Source of the DNA: Nothophaeocryptopus gaeumannii
Lineage: Eukaryota > Ascomycota > Dothideomycetes > Mycosphaerellales > Mycosphaerellaceae
Reading direction: 5' to 3'
DNA: 64,000 nucleotides
Assembly (NCBI GenBank): GCA_031771865.1
Contig: JASISA010000002.1
Location: 682,001 to 746,000 of the forward strand
Position numbers and translations under genes: made by a program. The notes under the pieces are model-generated. The model worked only from the letters and a program-made list of their open reading frames with translations. It made no database searches and had not been told where the DNA came from. Below are positions 21,709 through 32,491 of the stretch, one piece after another (the first letter of the stretch is position 1; each line of letters begins with the position of its first letter).

Positions 21709-22230
21709 ATTGTCGACATGGATTATTTGGCGAAATGTTCAGATGTTTTGGCCAAATGGAAAGTCATTTGCTCAAAGCCAGGATGGCGGGAGACGCGCCG
21801 GTGGGGCAGCGGCTACTACTTTCCGCGCCGAAGAGCATGATCAGTCAGCAGCTCCGACCTCCTCCAATCTTTCATCCATTCGAGCGAGGAGGTTACCTCT
21901 TTGTCGGCATCATCGGCGCCGGATGTCTGACAAACGGTATGCAACTTCGCCGAGCATCTCTCGGTCATGTCAAGCTACTCTTCACCCTGTAGTAACGTTT
22001 CAGATGAGCAAGCAGAGCAACATATCGAAGCAAGCATCGGCACAGCTTGTGGTCAGGCGCTGACGCGATCCGGAATTGCACCGTCGTGATGACAATACGC
22101 CTCCACCTGGTGAACTGAAAGGAATATGTATTCTTATCAGATCTCGTTCCTTGCCCAGTCATCTCCCTTGTTAAGCATCATATCTGAGACTCTCCCTTGA
22201 AGGAAAAGAGCAGCAAGCCAACTATACGTT
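21709..22230. other. Divergent promoter region (SLD2 / dioxygenase-like gene)
   Basis: About 520 bp between two divergent genes. No open frame with a domain, no repeat, no clear TATA box. Confidence 0.5.
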
Positions 22231-22961
22231 ATGGATCCAACCCTCTACGAGTATCCCTCGCCTCTCGAAGGCTGGGAGGGAGGCGAACCACTTTCTGAGT
22301 ACGCAGATCAACCAGAAGAACTCCACAACGCCTACTCTTGCTAACACCTCCCAAGCGAACGCAACGACGACGGCAAATCGCTCAAGAACCCAACTCCCAC
22401 AAAACCCTCCTCAGCCTACACCGAATTCCCCGACCCCCTCGACAAAGGCCGTCGCGGCGGTTTCGACATCCACATCTACTTTCTCCAATCCAACCCAACC
22501 CAACTAGAATTCGCCAAAGCTCTTCACGAACGTATAAGGCGCGAGTTTCCTGAACTACGAGTCTACCAACTGTTCGACCGGTAAGCTGTTTCCAAAATCT
22601 TCAACATTGTGTAGGCAAAACAACCCATTGACGTCGCTTTTCCCCCTCCAGCCCAATCGGGCCCCACCCCGTCGGTATGTTCGAAGTAAATCTCTTCACC
22701 CCAGTCCAATTCGGCGCCTTCATTCCCTGGCTCGTAATCAACCGCGGTCCGTTATCCGCGTTGTTGCATCCGAATACGGGGAATGATGAGAGGGATCATA
22801 CGCAGAGGGCTACTTGGATGGGGGAGAGATATCCTCTGCAGACAGGCATCTTAAGGGATGTTGAGAGGCTGAATGCGATTCGGGAGGAGAAGAGGAAGAC
22901 TGAGGAGGAAGCGAAGGCGAAGAAAGCTAAAGAGGAGGCGAATGGAAGTAGCCAGCTTTGA
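22231..22961 (+). CDS. DOPA 4,5-dioxygenase-like protein
   Basis: Exons 22231..22298, 22356..22580 and 22652..22961 (introns 57 and 71 bp) give 200 residues. It belongs to the DOPA dioxygenase family (fungal extradiol DODA type). Conserved His-containing motifs are visible: GFDIHIYF near residue 50 and IGPHPVGMFEVN near 100, followed by FIPWLVINRGPLSALLHPNT, the block that defines the family. The last 25 residues are Lys/Glu/Ala-rich helix. Activity on L-DOPA is known for basidiomycete members; in ascomycetes the substrate is often unknown, so the name marks the fold rather than a proven reaction. No targeting signal is seen. Confidence 0.88.
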
Positions 22962-23223
22962 AGTAGTCAAACGTGGATGATTGTGTCTCTTAGGAAATTG
23001 ACATTTGAAGCACATTGCAGCATGAACGATTATGTTTACATTTACATAGATATGCTCTGCATTATCTATACTCTCAACAAGACTGTTCTTCCACGGGGTA
23101 TCTTCCTCAGGGTATAGGGTATTACTTCATCTTCTTCTCGCATCTACCACCTCTTTCTAGAAACGTCAATGTCGTAACGCCGTCGCTCCATTGAAAATCA
23201 TAAAATATTACGCCTCTGGCACC

Positions 23224-25509
23224 TTACGTAGCATGTTGCGGAATAACCCCAGCAATAGCAGCCATGATCAATACATAAGCTGCTCCACAGACCACCCACT
23301 CGTTTGCGGGCATCAGATCTCTGACTCGAGTCGTAGCAGCCACCAGGACCGCACCGACGGTAATCAGGAGAGTGACGACGAGTCTCCCTGCAAGAGTTGG
23401 AATGATGGCGAAGAGGAGAAGAGGCAGCATGAGTGCAACGGGAAGACACGTCAAAGCAGCGTGTTTCGTGGGACGGTAAGATGCGTCTGCAGGTGATGCG
23501 GTAGGAGACGGTGCATTGTACCCGGGCCTGATCAAGTCCCGTTCGTTCTCGTTGGCCAAGAAGCGCGTCTCCAATTCATGGACAGGCGCTTTCCTCTCAA
23601 GCCATTCGCGGTACGCGTCGATCTGTTGTCTCTCTGCGGGAGCGGAATCCTTGGTCATGGCAGCAAAGCTCGACATAGCCTTGTTATATTGCTCCGTCTT
23701 CAGAAAGATGCGTCCAAGAAGCGCGGTGCGTCGATGATGGATCTCGTGGCCATTGAACAGATCGCCACGTCTCGAAGCCGGAGGATGTTGTTGGCCTTCA
23801 GGGATATGTTCCATCTGTGCAACGATCTCATCAATGGTCCGCAGCTGTTCTTCCATCTCCTGCAGCTCGTCTTGTAGATGTAGCAGTAGACGATGGTTCA
23901 GGTACTCGAACTTGCGGTACAGCGGCTTGACGGGACTTTGTTCGTTCGAAAGCTCACGAGCTAGCATCTCATAGCCCGCGACGGTGCGCTGGCTGAAGTC
24001 GGCTGGAGCATCAGGTACTGCCGGTGGAGCTGTATGACCATTCATGCTTTGCGGAGGCGTTGGATACGCCACTGGAGCTGGTGGCGAGGAATGCTGATAG
24101 TGCTGCATGGCCATCTCTCGCATGTACTGAGCATAAGCTCGCTGTGAAGCAGAAGACCCATTCGACGATGGTGATGGAGAGCGATGCTGGCCATACACAG
24201 GGTCGACTAGATGCTGCCCATGTTGCGACTGCGCCATGTGCTGTCGAAGAGCGTCCTGGTGCGTCTTCAACCTCTCCTCCGGTGAGGGGTGTCTTTGCGC
24301 AGGTCGCGAAGCCCGAGATTCGGATCGTTTGCGCGCATCATAAACAACCTCTGAGAAGGGTGGTGGTGACTGGGTACGGCTTTCATCGTCCTCCTCGGCC
24401 ACATCTCGGACTCTGGGGAGCTTCTTCGACTGTGTCCTGGTCGGTGCTTCTGGACTGTGGCTATCCCTTCGCATGGATTCCGCCGTGGAGGTGTAGTGAG
24501 GATCATACTTGCGACGAAGCTCCGCGACACTTCCTGAACTGCAGCTACCACTTCGCGTCGTTGTGGGTGAGGGAACTGTAGAGTGGCTGGAAGGACTTCC
24601 GGGCAAGTCGCGCTCACTCGATCCATCATCCGAAGGCTCATAGTGAGAAGACGATGAAGACGATGAGTATATAGACGCGCCATCATGGCTGTCGTTCAAA
24701 GAGGCGCAATCCATGTAGTCGAAAATGTGAGGCTCCTTGGACGTTTTGGTACTCTCTGACCCGGTCTCCGAGTGGTATGGTAGAATTCCCCGGTTTCCAC
24801 TTTGAGCCCTCCGGCGGTCGTAAGAATCCTGCGTGATAGTAGTATTGCTACTTGAACTCCGATCAGATGAACCCGTCAAGCTCGAGAGTACAGACAGCAG
24901 GGATGGATTGAACCTGGGTAGCTGTTCGGTCGTCCGTCTCGAGACACCAGCTCCTGGTCGTTTCACAGCTCTCCTGTAACCGACACTTCCGTCGTCTATT
25001 TTCTTGCTAATACTCCGCCGTGAAACACTTCGATCCCGCTGTCGCCGAGCCTCAGCGCCCGTGGCTACCTTCGTTCCAAACTTGCCGATAAGGCTGGATT
25101 CCCCAGATTCAAGTATCCTGGCGAGCTTCGGAGAGAATCGACCAACCTCACTCTCGGTGCTGCGCCGGCTTCTTTGTCCGCCTGACGTTGACCCTGTCTT
25201 GCTATTCGTGGAACGTTTCCTCCTACGTGGCGGTGGTGAGTCGTCGGTGTCGACCCACTCGACAGGAGCAGGCCGCCGACAGGTTTCTCTGGCTGCGCTC
25301 TCAGTCTTGCTACGTCTCCGCGCCTGAGTAGGCCTTCCAGTGTCTTCGTCCGGTCTCGACAGTACGAATTTGGGTGTAGTTGGCAGCCCGGCTTGTGCTG
25401 TGGTTTCCACCTGCTCTGTCTATTTCAAAGCGCATGAGCTGTCAGTCGCGGACATGAACGTATGAAGACGTGCGGAGAGTGGAGCCATGACACGTCTTGT
25501 ATACATACC
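23224..25509 (-). CDS. DUF6594 membrane protein with long disordered N-terminus (5' end unresolved)
   Basis: The main exon runs 25415..23224 and ends in a DUF6594 domain: GYEMLARELSNEQSPVKPLY, coiled-coil helices with LQDELQEMEEQLRTIDEIVA, then two to three C-terminal membrane spans (LPVALMLPLLLFAII; VVTLLITVGAVLVAA; WVVCGAAYVLIMAAIAGV). The preceding 450 residues are Ser/Arg/Pro-rich and disordered. The frame has no ATG near its 5' end (only GTG at 25410), so an upstream exon is needed: YPESVFSAILDSQADD joins at 25509 across a 93-bp intron (GTATGT..GACAG) in phase. The YP start resembles the N-terminal motif of the family, but the first exon and start codon could not be placed. DUF6594 proteins are fungal and of unknown function. 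Confidence 0.8.
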
Positions 25510-26506
25510 ATCGTCTGCTTGGCTGTCCAGGATGGCGCTGAAGACTGACTCAGGGTATCTGTAAGGGTAGATTGCGAGTAAGAGGGCACATTGTAATGAT
25601 GCAACTTCCCAGAAACGGGGAATCAAAAGCAGCTGGCGAGACGTGTACAGTAGCGATTGCGCGCAGCAGCACCAGCATCGTCCGAGCAAACGACAAATAA
25701 AAGCTCAGAAATAGGAGAGATGGGTGTCTCACTGCAGCCAGGAGGGCTTGAGCAACGTCTGTGCTGTAGTAGATAGGCTCACGTTCAGGGGCTATAAGAG
25801 AGCAGGGAAGCGCCAGTTGCGCTCTCGAGCGTTGGAAGAGTCGGCAGGATGCGTTGGCTGTTGGCGGACCGGCGTGTCGCGCTGCAGGTTCGAAGTGCAA
25901 ATTGCATGCGCGCATGGCAAACAATCTGGTCGTCGTTGGCTGGGCTGGCCGAGGGGTGGTGTATGGTATCCACGCTGATACTCATCGCTTGGAGCGAGAG
26001 TGTACAGAAGTAGGACGGCTGCGATGCATGCCACATTCCAAAGAAGCTCGAGCTACAATGGAGGGTAGGGTGGGAGGCATTCCAACCAATCTGATTCGCG
26101 CAAGTTGATCATCGTGCAACGCGCTCACGTGCAGAGGTGTCTCATCTCGCTTCCTTGCACCTCTTTGCCGCAAGCCGCGAGCCAAGTGATGGTCCGGCTT
26201 CGCGGAGTTGGCTGTCCCGAATGAAGCCATCATCGGCCATCGTAGCCATCATCAGGTATGGAATTGCTGGAATGATCATTGTGACGTTGAGGGAGTGCCC
26301 GAAGAGGTCAATTAGAATGTGTGTGAGGAGAATGAATGTTGTAGGAAGAACGAAGACTGTGTTTCACTGTTTCGGAGGTCGTCCATCTCGTACCCCACTT
26401 TAATCGCTAAATTTGGTCAAGTGCTTTCCGTCGGGACATGGAAACTTGACTTCGAGATCTTGAACAGCACCTATTGAGTGCATTCCCATTGCGCTCTTTC
26501 TTCAAC
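25510..26506. other. Divergent region (DUF6594 gene 5' end / mitochondrial L11)
   Basis: About 1 kb. Its left part (to roughly 25930) probably contains the missing first exon(s) of the DUF6594 gene; an acceptor-like TTACAG sits just before YPESV. The right part should be the L11 promoter. No other gene recognised. Confidence 0.4.
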
Positions 26507-27127
26507 ATGGCGAAACGAATGGCCCAAAGCGACGTAATCGTTAAACTCATAGTAGGCGCCGGTCAAGCTTCACCCTCCCCTCCAGTCGGTCCAGCGCTCG
26601 GTTCCAAAGGTGTCAAAAGCATGGATTTCTGTAAAGTAGATCTCCCTTCCACACCCTCTAGCCCTTCACCCTTCTTCCCACGCCCTCCTCTTGCTAACCG
26701 TCTCTTCTTCTAGGAATTCAACGCCCGCACAGCGAACTATGCCCCCGGAACCCCCATCCCCGCCCGCGTAACAGTCCGCCCCGATCGCTCCTTCCACTTC
26801 GAACTTCGCACACCACCCACCGCCTCCCTCCTCCTCAGCGCAGCAGGCGTACAACCCATCAAAAACAAACTCCGCGGAGCAGGCAACACCCCCGGTCCCA
26901 AATCCCGCTCAGGAGGTCTCGGCACAGGAAAAGCATCATTCCATGGAGGCAATGCCCCCGGCAACGCAGGTCTGGGAGCAGTAGGGAAAGCGGTATCATT
27001 GAAACATGTATTTGAGATTGCGAAGATTAAGCAGGGCGAGACGAGGCTGAGTGGAGTGAGTTTGGAGAGTTTGGCGAAGAGTGTTATTGCGCAGGCGGGG
27101 AGTATGGGCATTGTGATTGTGCCTTGA
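26507..27127 (+). CDS. Mitochondrial large-subunit ribosomal protein uL11m
   Basis: Exons 26507..26635 and 26714..27127 (78-bp intron, GTAGAT donor, TTCTAG acceptor) give 180 residues. The N-terminal L11 domain is clear: VIVKLIVGAGQASPSPPVGP, then ALGSKGVKSMDFCKEFNART and IPARVTVRPDRSFHFELRTP. The C-terminal RNA-binding half is present, with a Gly-rich insertion (GLGTGKASFHGGNAPGNAG) between TPPTASLLL and the KHVFEIAKIK helix. The end SLAKSVIAQAGSMGIVIV is typical of L11. The role is the GTPase-associated centre of the mitoribosome. The start follows the first ATG of the conserved block; a cleavable presequence is not obvious, as in several fungal L11m proteins. Confidence 0.93.
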
Positions 27128-28142
27128 AAGACGAGAAGAATGTGGCATGGAAAATCTGCATTGATGCATAGCGAAGAAGTAGAGCGCTGTAAAACAGGAG
27201 GAATGGCGTTCGGGATGTTTAGATACCCAGTGCGGGAGATCATTGTACAGATATATAATGAGATGGAGTGAAGTCGGAAGAGACCTCTCCACATGCAAGT
27301 TGCAGCGCGGTGCTGCGAAGGGCGAGCCCGTGGAGCGCAGAGCTTGGATGAAAATCTACTTCGACGATTTGAAGGGCAAAGAGCGGGAATAGCAAAGACG
27401 AGGTGATATCGGGTCACGCAACTTCACATGCAAAGTTTGGCATGAGGCTGAGGCTGAACAGGCGCGAGCTGCCACCGCACTGACCTCAACTTCACATGAG
27501 CAGGAGCGAAAAGGAAGCTTAAATCGACTTCATCTTTCAACGTGTCAATTGCACGCTGATTATGCATTACAAGTGTTTACAAACATTCCCCCACGCCTCA
27601 GAGGGAATACTACGCAGCGTGAGGTCGTAACCCATATCACGCCGCATCTCACGACCAGCCGTCATATAAAAAGGCCACTCAGAGATAAGATCTGCGCCGC
27701 CTTTCCCATTCCCTCTCTTGCCTTCCCATTCATCTCCCCTATACCAGGTTTGTATGCATCCAAATATGCACATGCTTGCCACCGACTCCATCGCTACTAC
27801 TTGGTGCAAACACTCCCATAAGCGAATGTCGCTGTACAAATACACAAAAAGCGAATGTAGGGTATCTTTGAGAAACACTCCAACGATTCAAAAGCCACGC
27901 TCACCTGCTGGAACAGACGGAGCTTGCTTGCAGTAACACTTTACGCCTTTGGCCTTCGATTCTTTCTCAGGTGTGTGTGGATTTTAAAAAAGATCGTTGC
28001 CGGTGTGAATGAAGCGCTGAAATGCTCGTCAAAATGATTAAATCACAGCGCCATGCAATGCAGTGATCATCAAATCATAATCGCCAGTCTGGGTGGCGAA
28101 TGCGGAGGATCACTTCGGTCGGGGATTTTCGCAGAAACGCGC
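27128..28142. other. Convergent intergenic region
   Basis: About 1 kb between the 3' ends of L11m (+) and AUR1 (-). It should be terminator sequence, yet contains a good plus-strand TATA box (separate entry) followed by a CT-rich stretch and short open frames (for example 27718-27936, 72 residues, no domain). A small or non-coding transcript is possible. Confidence 0.45.
27665..27672 (+). promoter_or_regulatory. TATA-box-like element in a convergent region
   Basis: CATATAAAAAGGCC on the plus strand matches TATAWAWR. About 30-70 bp downstream is a pyrimidine-rich stretch (CTTTCCCATTCCCTCTCTTG), the arrangement of a fungal core promoter. No recognised gene follows. Confidence 0.35.
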
Positions 28143-29492
28143 CTATGCTTTCTGATACTCGTTATCGGAGGAAGAGGCTAGAGTCTCACCCTCCCAGGAG
28201 TCGCTGTCGCCAATGGGTGAGCGCATGCCTGTGGATGGCTCGCGGCTGCTGCTGGAGAAGCTCGAGGATGAGCCAATGGTCCACTCATCACTGTCGCCGT
28301 GAAGAGCCAGCTCGTACTCGTCCATGTCGGCCAGGCCATACGCGTATGCCTCCTGCTCCTCTCCACGCTCTACGTAGTCGTAATCCCATCGGAACATCTT
28401 GCCAGGCTGCAGACGAGGCAAGAAGCTTCCCTTGGCGACGAAGTATGCAATGGAAGCTATGATGCTGCCACCAACGAGATCCACGGCGTAGTGGTGGCTC
28501 AAGTACATGGTTGCGTACCACATCCAGAGCAGGTAGAGGACGAACAGAGGTCGCAGCTTTGGAAAGGTGTGAGACATGAACAGAACCTCAATGGTGGCGT
28601 TTCCAGAGTGCAGGGATGGGAACGCACCAAATACCAGGGGCGAAGCTGTGAATGTCGATGTATAGAGGTCAATGCCGAACAGCTTGTCGATCGCGGCGAG
28701 GCCTGCGGGAGAGCCAGGTATCGAGTAGTTTGCGGGAGCAAGGCCGTACATGTTCTCATACCAAGGCGCTGCGCATGGAAACAGGATCTGAATAATCACA
28801 CCTGTGATATTCATGTAGCCAAATGCCCTCGCGAAGGTGGGAGTTGTGCCAGGTGGCCCGAAGATGAACATCAGTCCTGAGCACACGAACGGCGCACCGA
28901 AGTGGGTGATGCCGTAGGGTAGCCATGCCAGCACGTCCAGAACTGCGTTCTTGTGTGCAGATAGGATATTGCTTAGATTCGCGCCGTATAGTATATTCTC
29001 CATAGCCGGGAGTACTCGCACCCAAATGCCTGGTCTATACTCTCCTGGGATGAATTGGCAAGCGTAGAAAAGGATAAGCCAGCCTGCTATGGGGAGGAAT
29101 GGCAGGAGGAATTGTCTCGTAATGGGTATCACCAAGCCTGTCATGAGAGCGGTGGCAACCACTGTCTTCATGAACGGGCCTGGGTTCTCGATCATGCATA
29201 AGCTGAAGATGCCGAGTACAGCCAAGAACAGGTATTGTGCATCATAATAGCTCCAATGGTGGGTTCGAAGGGCTCGTATCGTGTCGGCGGGGTTTATTGA
29301 GGTCTCGAGCGATGCTATTGAGGATGTGGGTGTTTGTCGAGATCGAATCTTTGATCGCGTGCTTCGGAATTTGCGTCGTATGCGGTGCGGTATGTAGATG
29401 GGTAGCGCTGGTAGGGAGAAGTGTATTTTCGGTAGGGTGAGGAAGCGCGTCGATGAGCCGTCGCCGGCGAGGGAGAAGTATTGGGCCGGCAT
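28143..29492 (-). CDS. AUR1: Inositol phosphorylceramide synthase catalytic subunit (Aur1)
   Basis: Single exon, 449 residues from ATG (MPAQYFSLAGDGSS); upstream frame begins only with GTG and was not used. It transfers phosphoinositol from phosphatidylinositol to ceramide in the Golgi, an essential fungal sphingolipid step and the target of aureobasidin A. Residues about 85-350 hold six or more membrane spans. The PAP2-type catalytic motifs are present: FGAFPSLHSGNA at 288-299 with His295, and SHHYAVDLVGGS at 332-343 with His333/334 and Asp338. The conserved Aur1 segments YGANLSNILSAHKN and LAWLPYGITHFGAP are intact. The C-terminal 80 residues are acidic and Ser-rich, cytosolic. Length and motifs match the family. 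Confidence 0.96.
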   Translation of the reverse strand: MPAQYFSLAGDGSSTRFLTLPKIHFSLPALPIYIPHRIRRKFRSTRSKIRSRQTPTSSIASLETSINPADTIRALRTHHWSYYDAQYLFLAVLGIFSLCMIENPGPFMKTVVATALMTGLVIPITRQFLLPFLPIAGWLILFYACQFIPGEYRPGIWVRVLPAMENILYGANLSNILSAHKNAVLDVLAWLPYGITHFGAPFVCSGLMFIFGPPGTTPTFARAFGYMNITGVIIQILFPCAAPWYENMYGLAPANYSIPGSPAGLAAIDKLFGIDLYTSTFTASPLVFGAFPSLHSGNATIEVLFMSHTFPKLRPLFVLYLLWMWYATMYLSHHYAVDLVGGSIIASIAYFVAKGSFLPRLQPGKMFRWDYDYVERGEEQEAYAYGLADMDEYELALHGDSDEWTIGSSSSFSSSSREPSTGMRSPIGDSDSWEGETLASSSDNEYQKA

Positions 29493-31672
29493 TGCGCGTG
29501 GTGGTGGTGGTGCTGTCGTCGAGGAGCTGGTCGTCGTTTTCGGCGTCGTGCTTGACTGGGGGCGTGGCAGCTTTAATGCAGCAGGATTGGGTGGCCCAGC
29601 TGCACAGCCGACTGCGGTTGGACGTCGTACAACGTACAGAGCCTGTTGTCGCGGTGACTCGACGAACTCGACCGACTTGGTTGTGAGCACACGACAAGCT
29701 GCCAGATGCGCAGTGTGAGATGGTGTTTTGGCTAATAAGTTGTGCTGGGAGACAGGCTCTCGTCGTGTTCGGATGGGCGATCGCGTGTGGTGAAAAGGGC
29801 CCGCTGCTGATCAAAGCCGTTGCCGCCAACTGAGATTGCTGGCGCTTGGGCCAAGAGGAATGGAGCGCGGTGTCTTCGTGCCGACCAGCCCCGCGTGCGG
29901 AAGGGCAGGGAAGGATGTTTGTGCACTCTCAAGTTCTCACATTCGGTGCAATGCCATGTATCAGAAACGGGAGCAATAACACTGGTGATAGTGGCAGTGA
30001 AGATGGTCGCACACGGAAAATGAAGGGAACAGCTGTGTGACAGCATCAGACAGGAAACGGGCGGCGTCTTATTCATCATCATCGCACTCTCTCACTCACA
30101 CTCTCACACTCACACTCACGCCTAGCCTACCCGTGCACATGCGCTGCGGTCGGCACGGCTTCTTGGGATGGCCTCTTGATTGGCCTTCCGCGGAAGCAGC
30201 ACAACCCTAAACATCCAGTGCTGTTCTGCGAGAGCTGCTGGGACGCCTCCTGCACATGCTAACCATGCTGCATTACATCAGTGTAACCGCTTGTCGTGTG
30301 CTCACCAACGCTGTGTCATCGATTGCTTTGCGTGCACTTTTTGCATGAATTTCTCAATCAATCTGGCCATGCTGTGCAGTCCTCGTGTCTGCGTGTTGGG
30401 AATACCATGTTCCCGGCCTGTCTGTTGCTATAGGCATACCCCGGCCACACATGACTGAGATTTCTTGTTGGCTAGTTCTAGCCCGACCTTTTGCCCCGGA
30501 GGTTGCGGAGAGCGAATATCCCGAGGAGCAGTGGACGCAGGAAGCTCTTTGTGCTCCACTGGAGTTCACACCCGCTGACAGCTGAGAGAGACCACGCGGG
30601 CAGACCGGAACCTGCTTCGAAGCGGTCGAAGCGGAAGCGCATCTCACGCATCTCACCACACCCGTTGTTCGTTGTCAGCGCTTGGCTTTGCTCTGTCATG
30701 CATGAGAATTCCTTCCCCAGGCTTCCGCTTTCCAGCTCGCCTTCAATACGACCTGTGCAAGCGAGTGCGAATCCTTCTACTCTATTGAAGCCATGGAGCG
30801 CTACCACATGCTCGGCCGAGATCGTGATGAGTATTCGTCTTTCTTCATGAGGCCTGTTCTAGCTTCGCAGGCGCAGTCTTGAAACACCACCGTGACAGAG
30901 CTCCGTCTAGCAGCAATGCCACAATGCCGAGCACCCTGAAGATCTCAGGAACAATGCCGGGGATGCTGCGAGAGTGTGAGCTGCGTTGGACGTGGATAGC
31001 CAATAGTCAATATTCCGGAGCTGAGAGCATGCAGGTTTGCGCTTGACCAAGACTGAGGTCACTTCAACTACTGACGGCCTTCTCGCCGTCGGCATATCCA
31101 AAGAGATCAATGCCGCGAAGGTTTGTCGATGCAAGTGAATGAAACGCAGACTGTGACGATGGGAGTCCGAGTGGAGTTTCACTCTGAGGTCTCGACTTCG
31201 CGCACTTCCTCGGACGGGTGCGGGGAAATGCTCTGTGCAAGAAAGAACGATTGAAGAATGGAAGAAAGTCCGAGTGATTTGACTGCACGCTGAACGACCA
31301 GATCGAAGAGCAACGTCGATGCTTGCGAATTGGTGCTCACAGCGAACTGACTCTCTGAACGCGTTGGAGCGACTGCCACAACCGAACTCTCTCATCATCT
31401 GGCGGGGTCCAAAGCTGATGCCCAAGCTGAGCTCAGTGACATGTCAGGCCTGGTCTGCGGGTTGCTGCGAAGAACAATCCGGGTTGTCAGACCCATTGAA
31501 ACCAGGTCGCCGCTGCGAACGAACATGTCCAAGGTGATTCAGGTGTTCAGACGACCTCTGTTGTTGACAGCTTCTCAAAGCTACCAGAAAATCAATTAGA
31601 GGTACTTCGGCTCTCGAGAACTCCATATTGAATACGGTCAAAGAGCACGCGCGAGCAAACAGATGTCCCAAA
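29493..31672. other. Long divergent intergenic region (AUR1 / disordered hypothetical)
   Basis: About 2.2 kb. The part next to AUR1 is its promoter and 5' leader; an upstream in-frame open stretch to 29690 starts with GTG and is Thr/Pro-rich. A CT/CA microsatellite lies at 30083-30119. Frames of 90-170 residues between 30180 and 31540 carry no domains and overlap one another on both strands. Confidence 0.45.
30083..30119. repeat. CT/CA-rich microsatellite
   Basis: Repeated CACTCT/CACTCA units (for example CTCTCTCACTCACACTCTC) in the AUR1 upstream region. Simple-sequence repeat; could act as a poly-pyrimidine promoter element. Confidence 0.7.
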
Positions 31673-32491
31673 ATGGCTCAAAACGACGCACTCAATCCAA
31701 ACAATCAACGCTCTCCTTCCCACAGCCGGCACACGAGTGGATCTTCTCTTGAAGGAAATTACAGCACAACCAACGGCAACCGAAATCCAGACTTGCGCAT
31801 GATGAGCATCAGCTCGATAGTGGCTCAGCCACGGACACCAAGTAGTACTGCTCCCAGGCTCAGAGTGGCATTCGGACGTGAAGTCAACTTCGACCTCCCA
31901 ACTCAGGAGCACCCGCGCGAAATGTCCGGCGTAGAATACGACAGACCACCCACTTCGCAACAACACACACCGCAGAACAACGGCGAAGACTGCTCCATGG
32001 CCTCCCCATCAGCCTCAGAGCAATATAGTACGCCTGACATATCCACCCAATATCAACATCCATCTCTCCAACGCAATGGCTTCCCCATCGACGCCACCCC
32101 ATCCCCCAAAACATCACCGGACATGAACCTCTGGTACCAAAAATCCGGCTTCCATCGCGATCACTCAGCAGCATCTTCTCAATTCGAAGAGGACACCGCG
32201 CGAGCCAGACGCGTGTCAAGACAGAATTCCTATCATGAGCATGAAGACGAGCCGGAACTGAGGAGACGCACGCCTGTGAGGGGACGCGATGTTCAGCCTT
32301 GTCAGCAGGAACAACGGCAGAGGGAGCTTGCTCAGGGACTGGCACCGGCTTTGGGCTTAGCTGGACATGAGTATGATAGTGCGAACCATCACGAGAGGAG
32401 AGGCAGGCCGAGGAGAAGACATGCAAGTAGACAGGATCAGGATGGAGATATGGATACGGAGATGGGAGAGAGTAGTGAGGCGATTATCTGA
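31673..32491 (+). CDS. Disordered hypothetical protein
   Basis: Single-exon frame of 272 residues from the first ATG (MAQNDALNPNNQ). No known domain. It is rich in Ser, Gln, Pro, Arg and Asp throughout with few hydrophobic stretches, so probably intrinsically disordered. Two short segments look more constrained: LRMMSISSIVAQPRTPSS with a following LRVAFGREVNFDLP, and MNLWYQKSGFHRDHS. The C-terminus is Arg-rich then acidic (RRGRPRRRHASRQ, DMDTEMGES), as in some nuclear or transcription-associated proteins. Clean open frame and lack of competing frames of equal quality support coding. Function unknown. Confidence 0.58.
   Translation: MAQNDALNPNNQRSPSHSRHTSGSSLEGNYSTTNGNRNPDLRMMSISSIVAQPRTPSSTAPRLRVAFGREVNFDLPTQEHPREMSGVEYDRPPTSQQHTPQNNGEDCSMASPSASEQYSTPDISTQYQHPSLQRNGFPIDATPSPKTSPDMNLWYQKSGFHRDHSAASSQFEEDTARARRVSRQNSYHEHEDEPELRRRTPVRGRDVQPCQQEQRQRELAQGLAPALGLAGHEYDSANHHERRGRPRRRHASRQDQDGDMDTEMGESSEAII

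Noticed and set aside
27549..27936. Short frames after the TATA element
   Set aside because: Too short and featureless to call as genes; only the promoter-like element is reported.
29493..29690. N-terminal extension of Aur1 by 66 residues
   Set aside because: Begins with GTG and is Thr/Pro low complexity; the ATG at 29492 opens the protein normally.
30180..31540. Several 90-170-residue frames on both strands
   Set aside because: They overlap each other on opposite strands and show no domain or coding-like composition.
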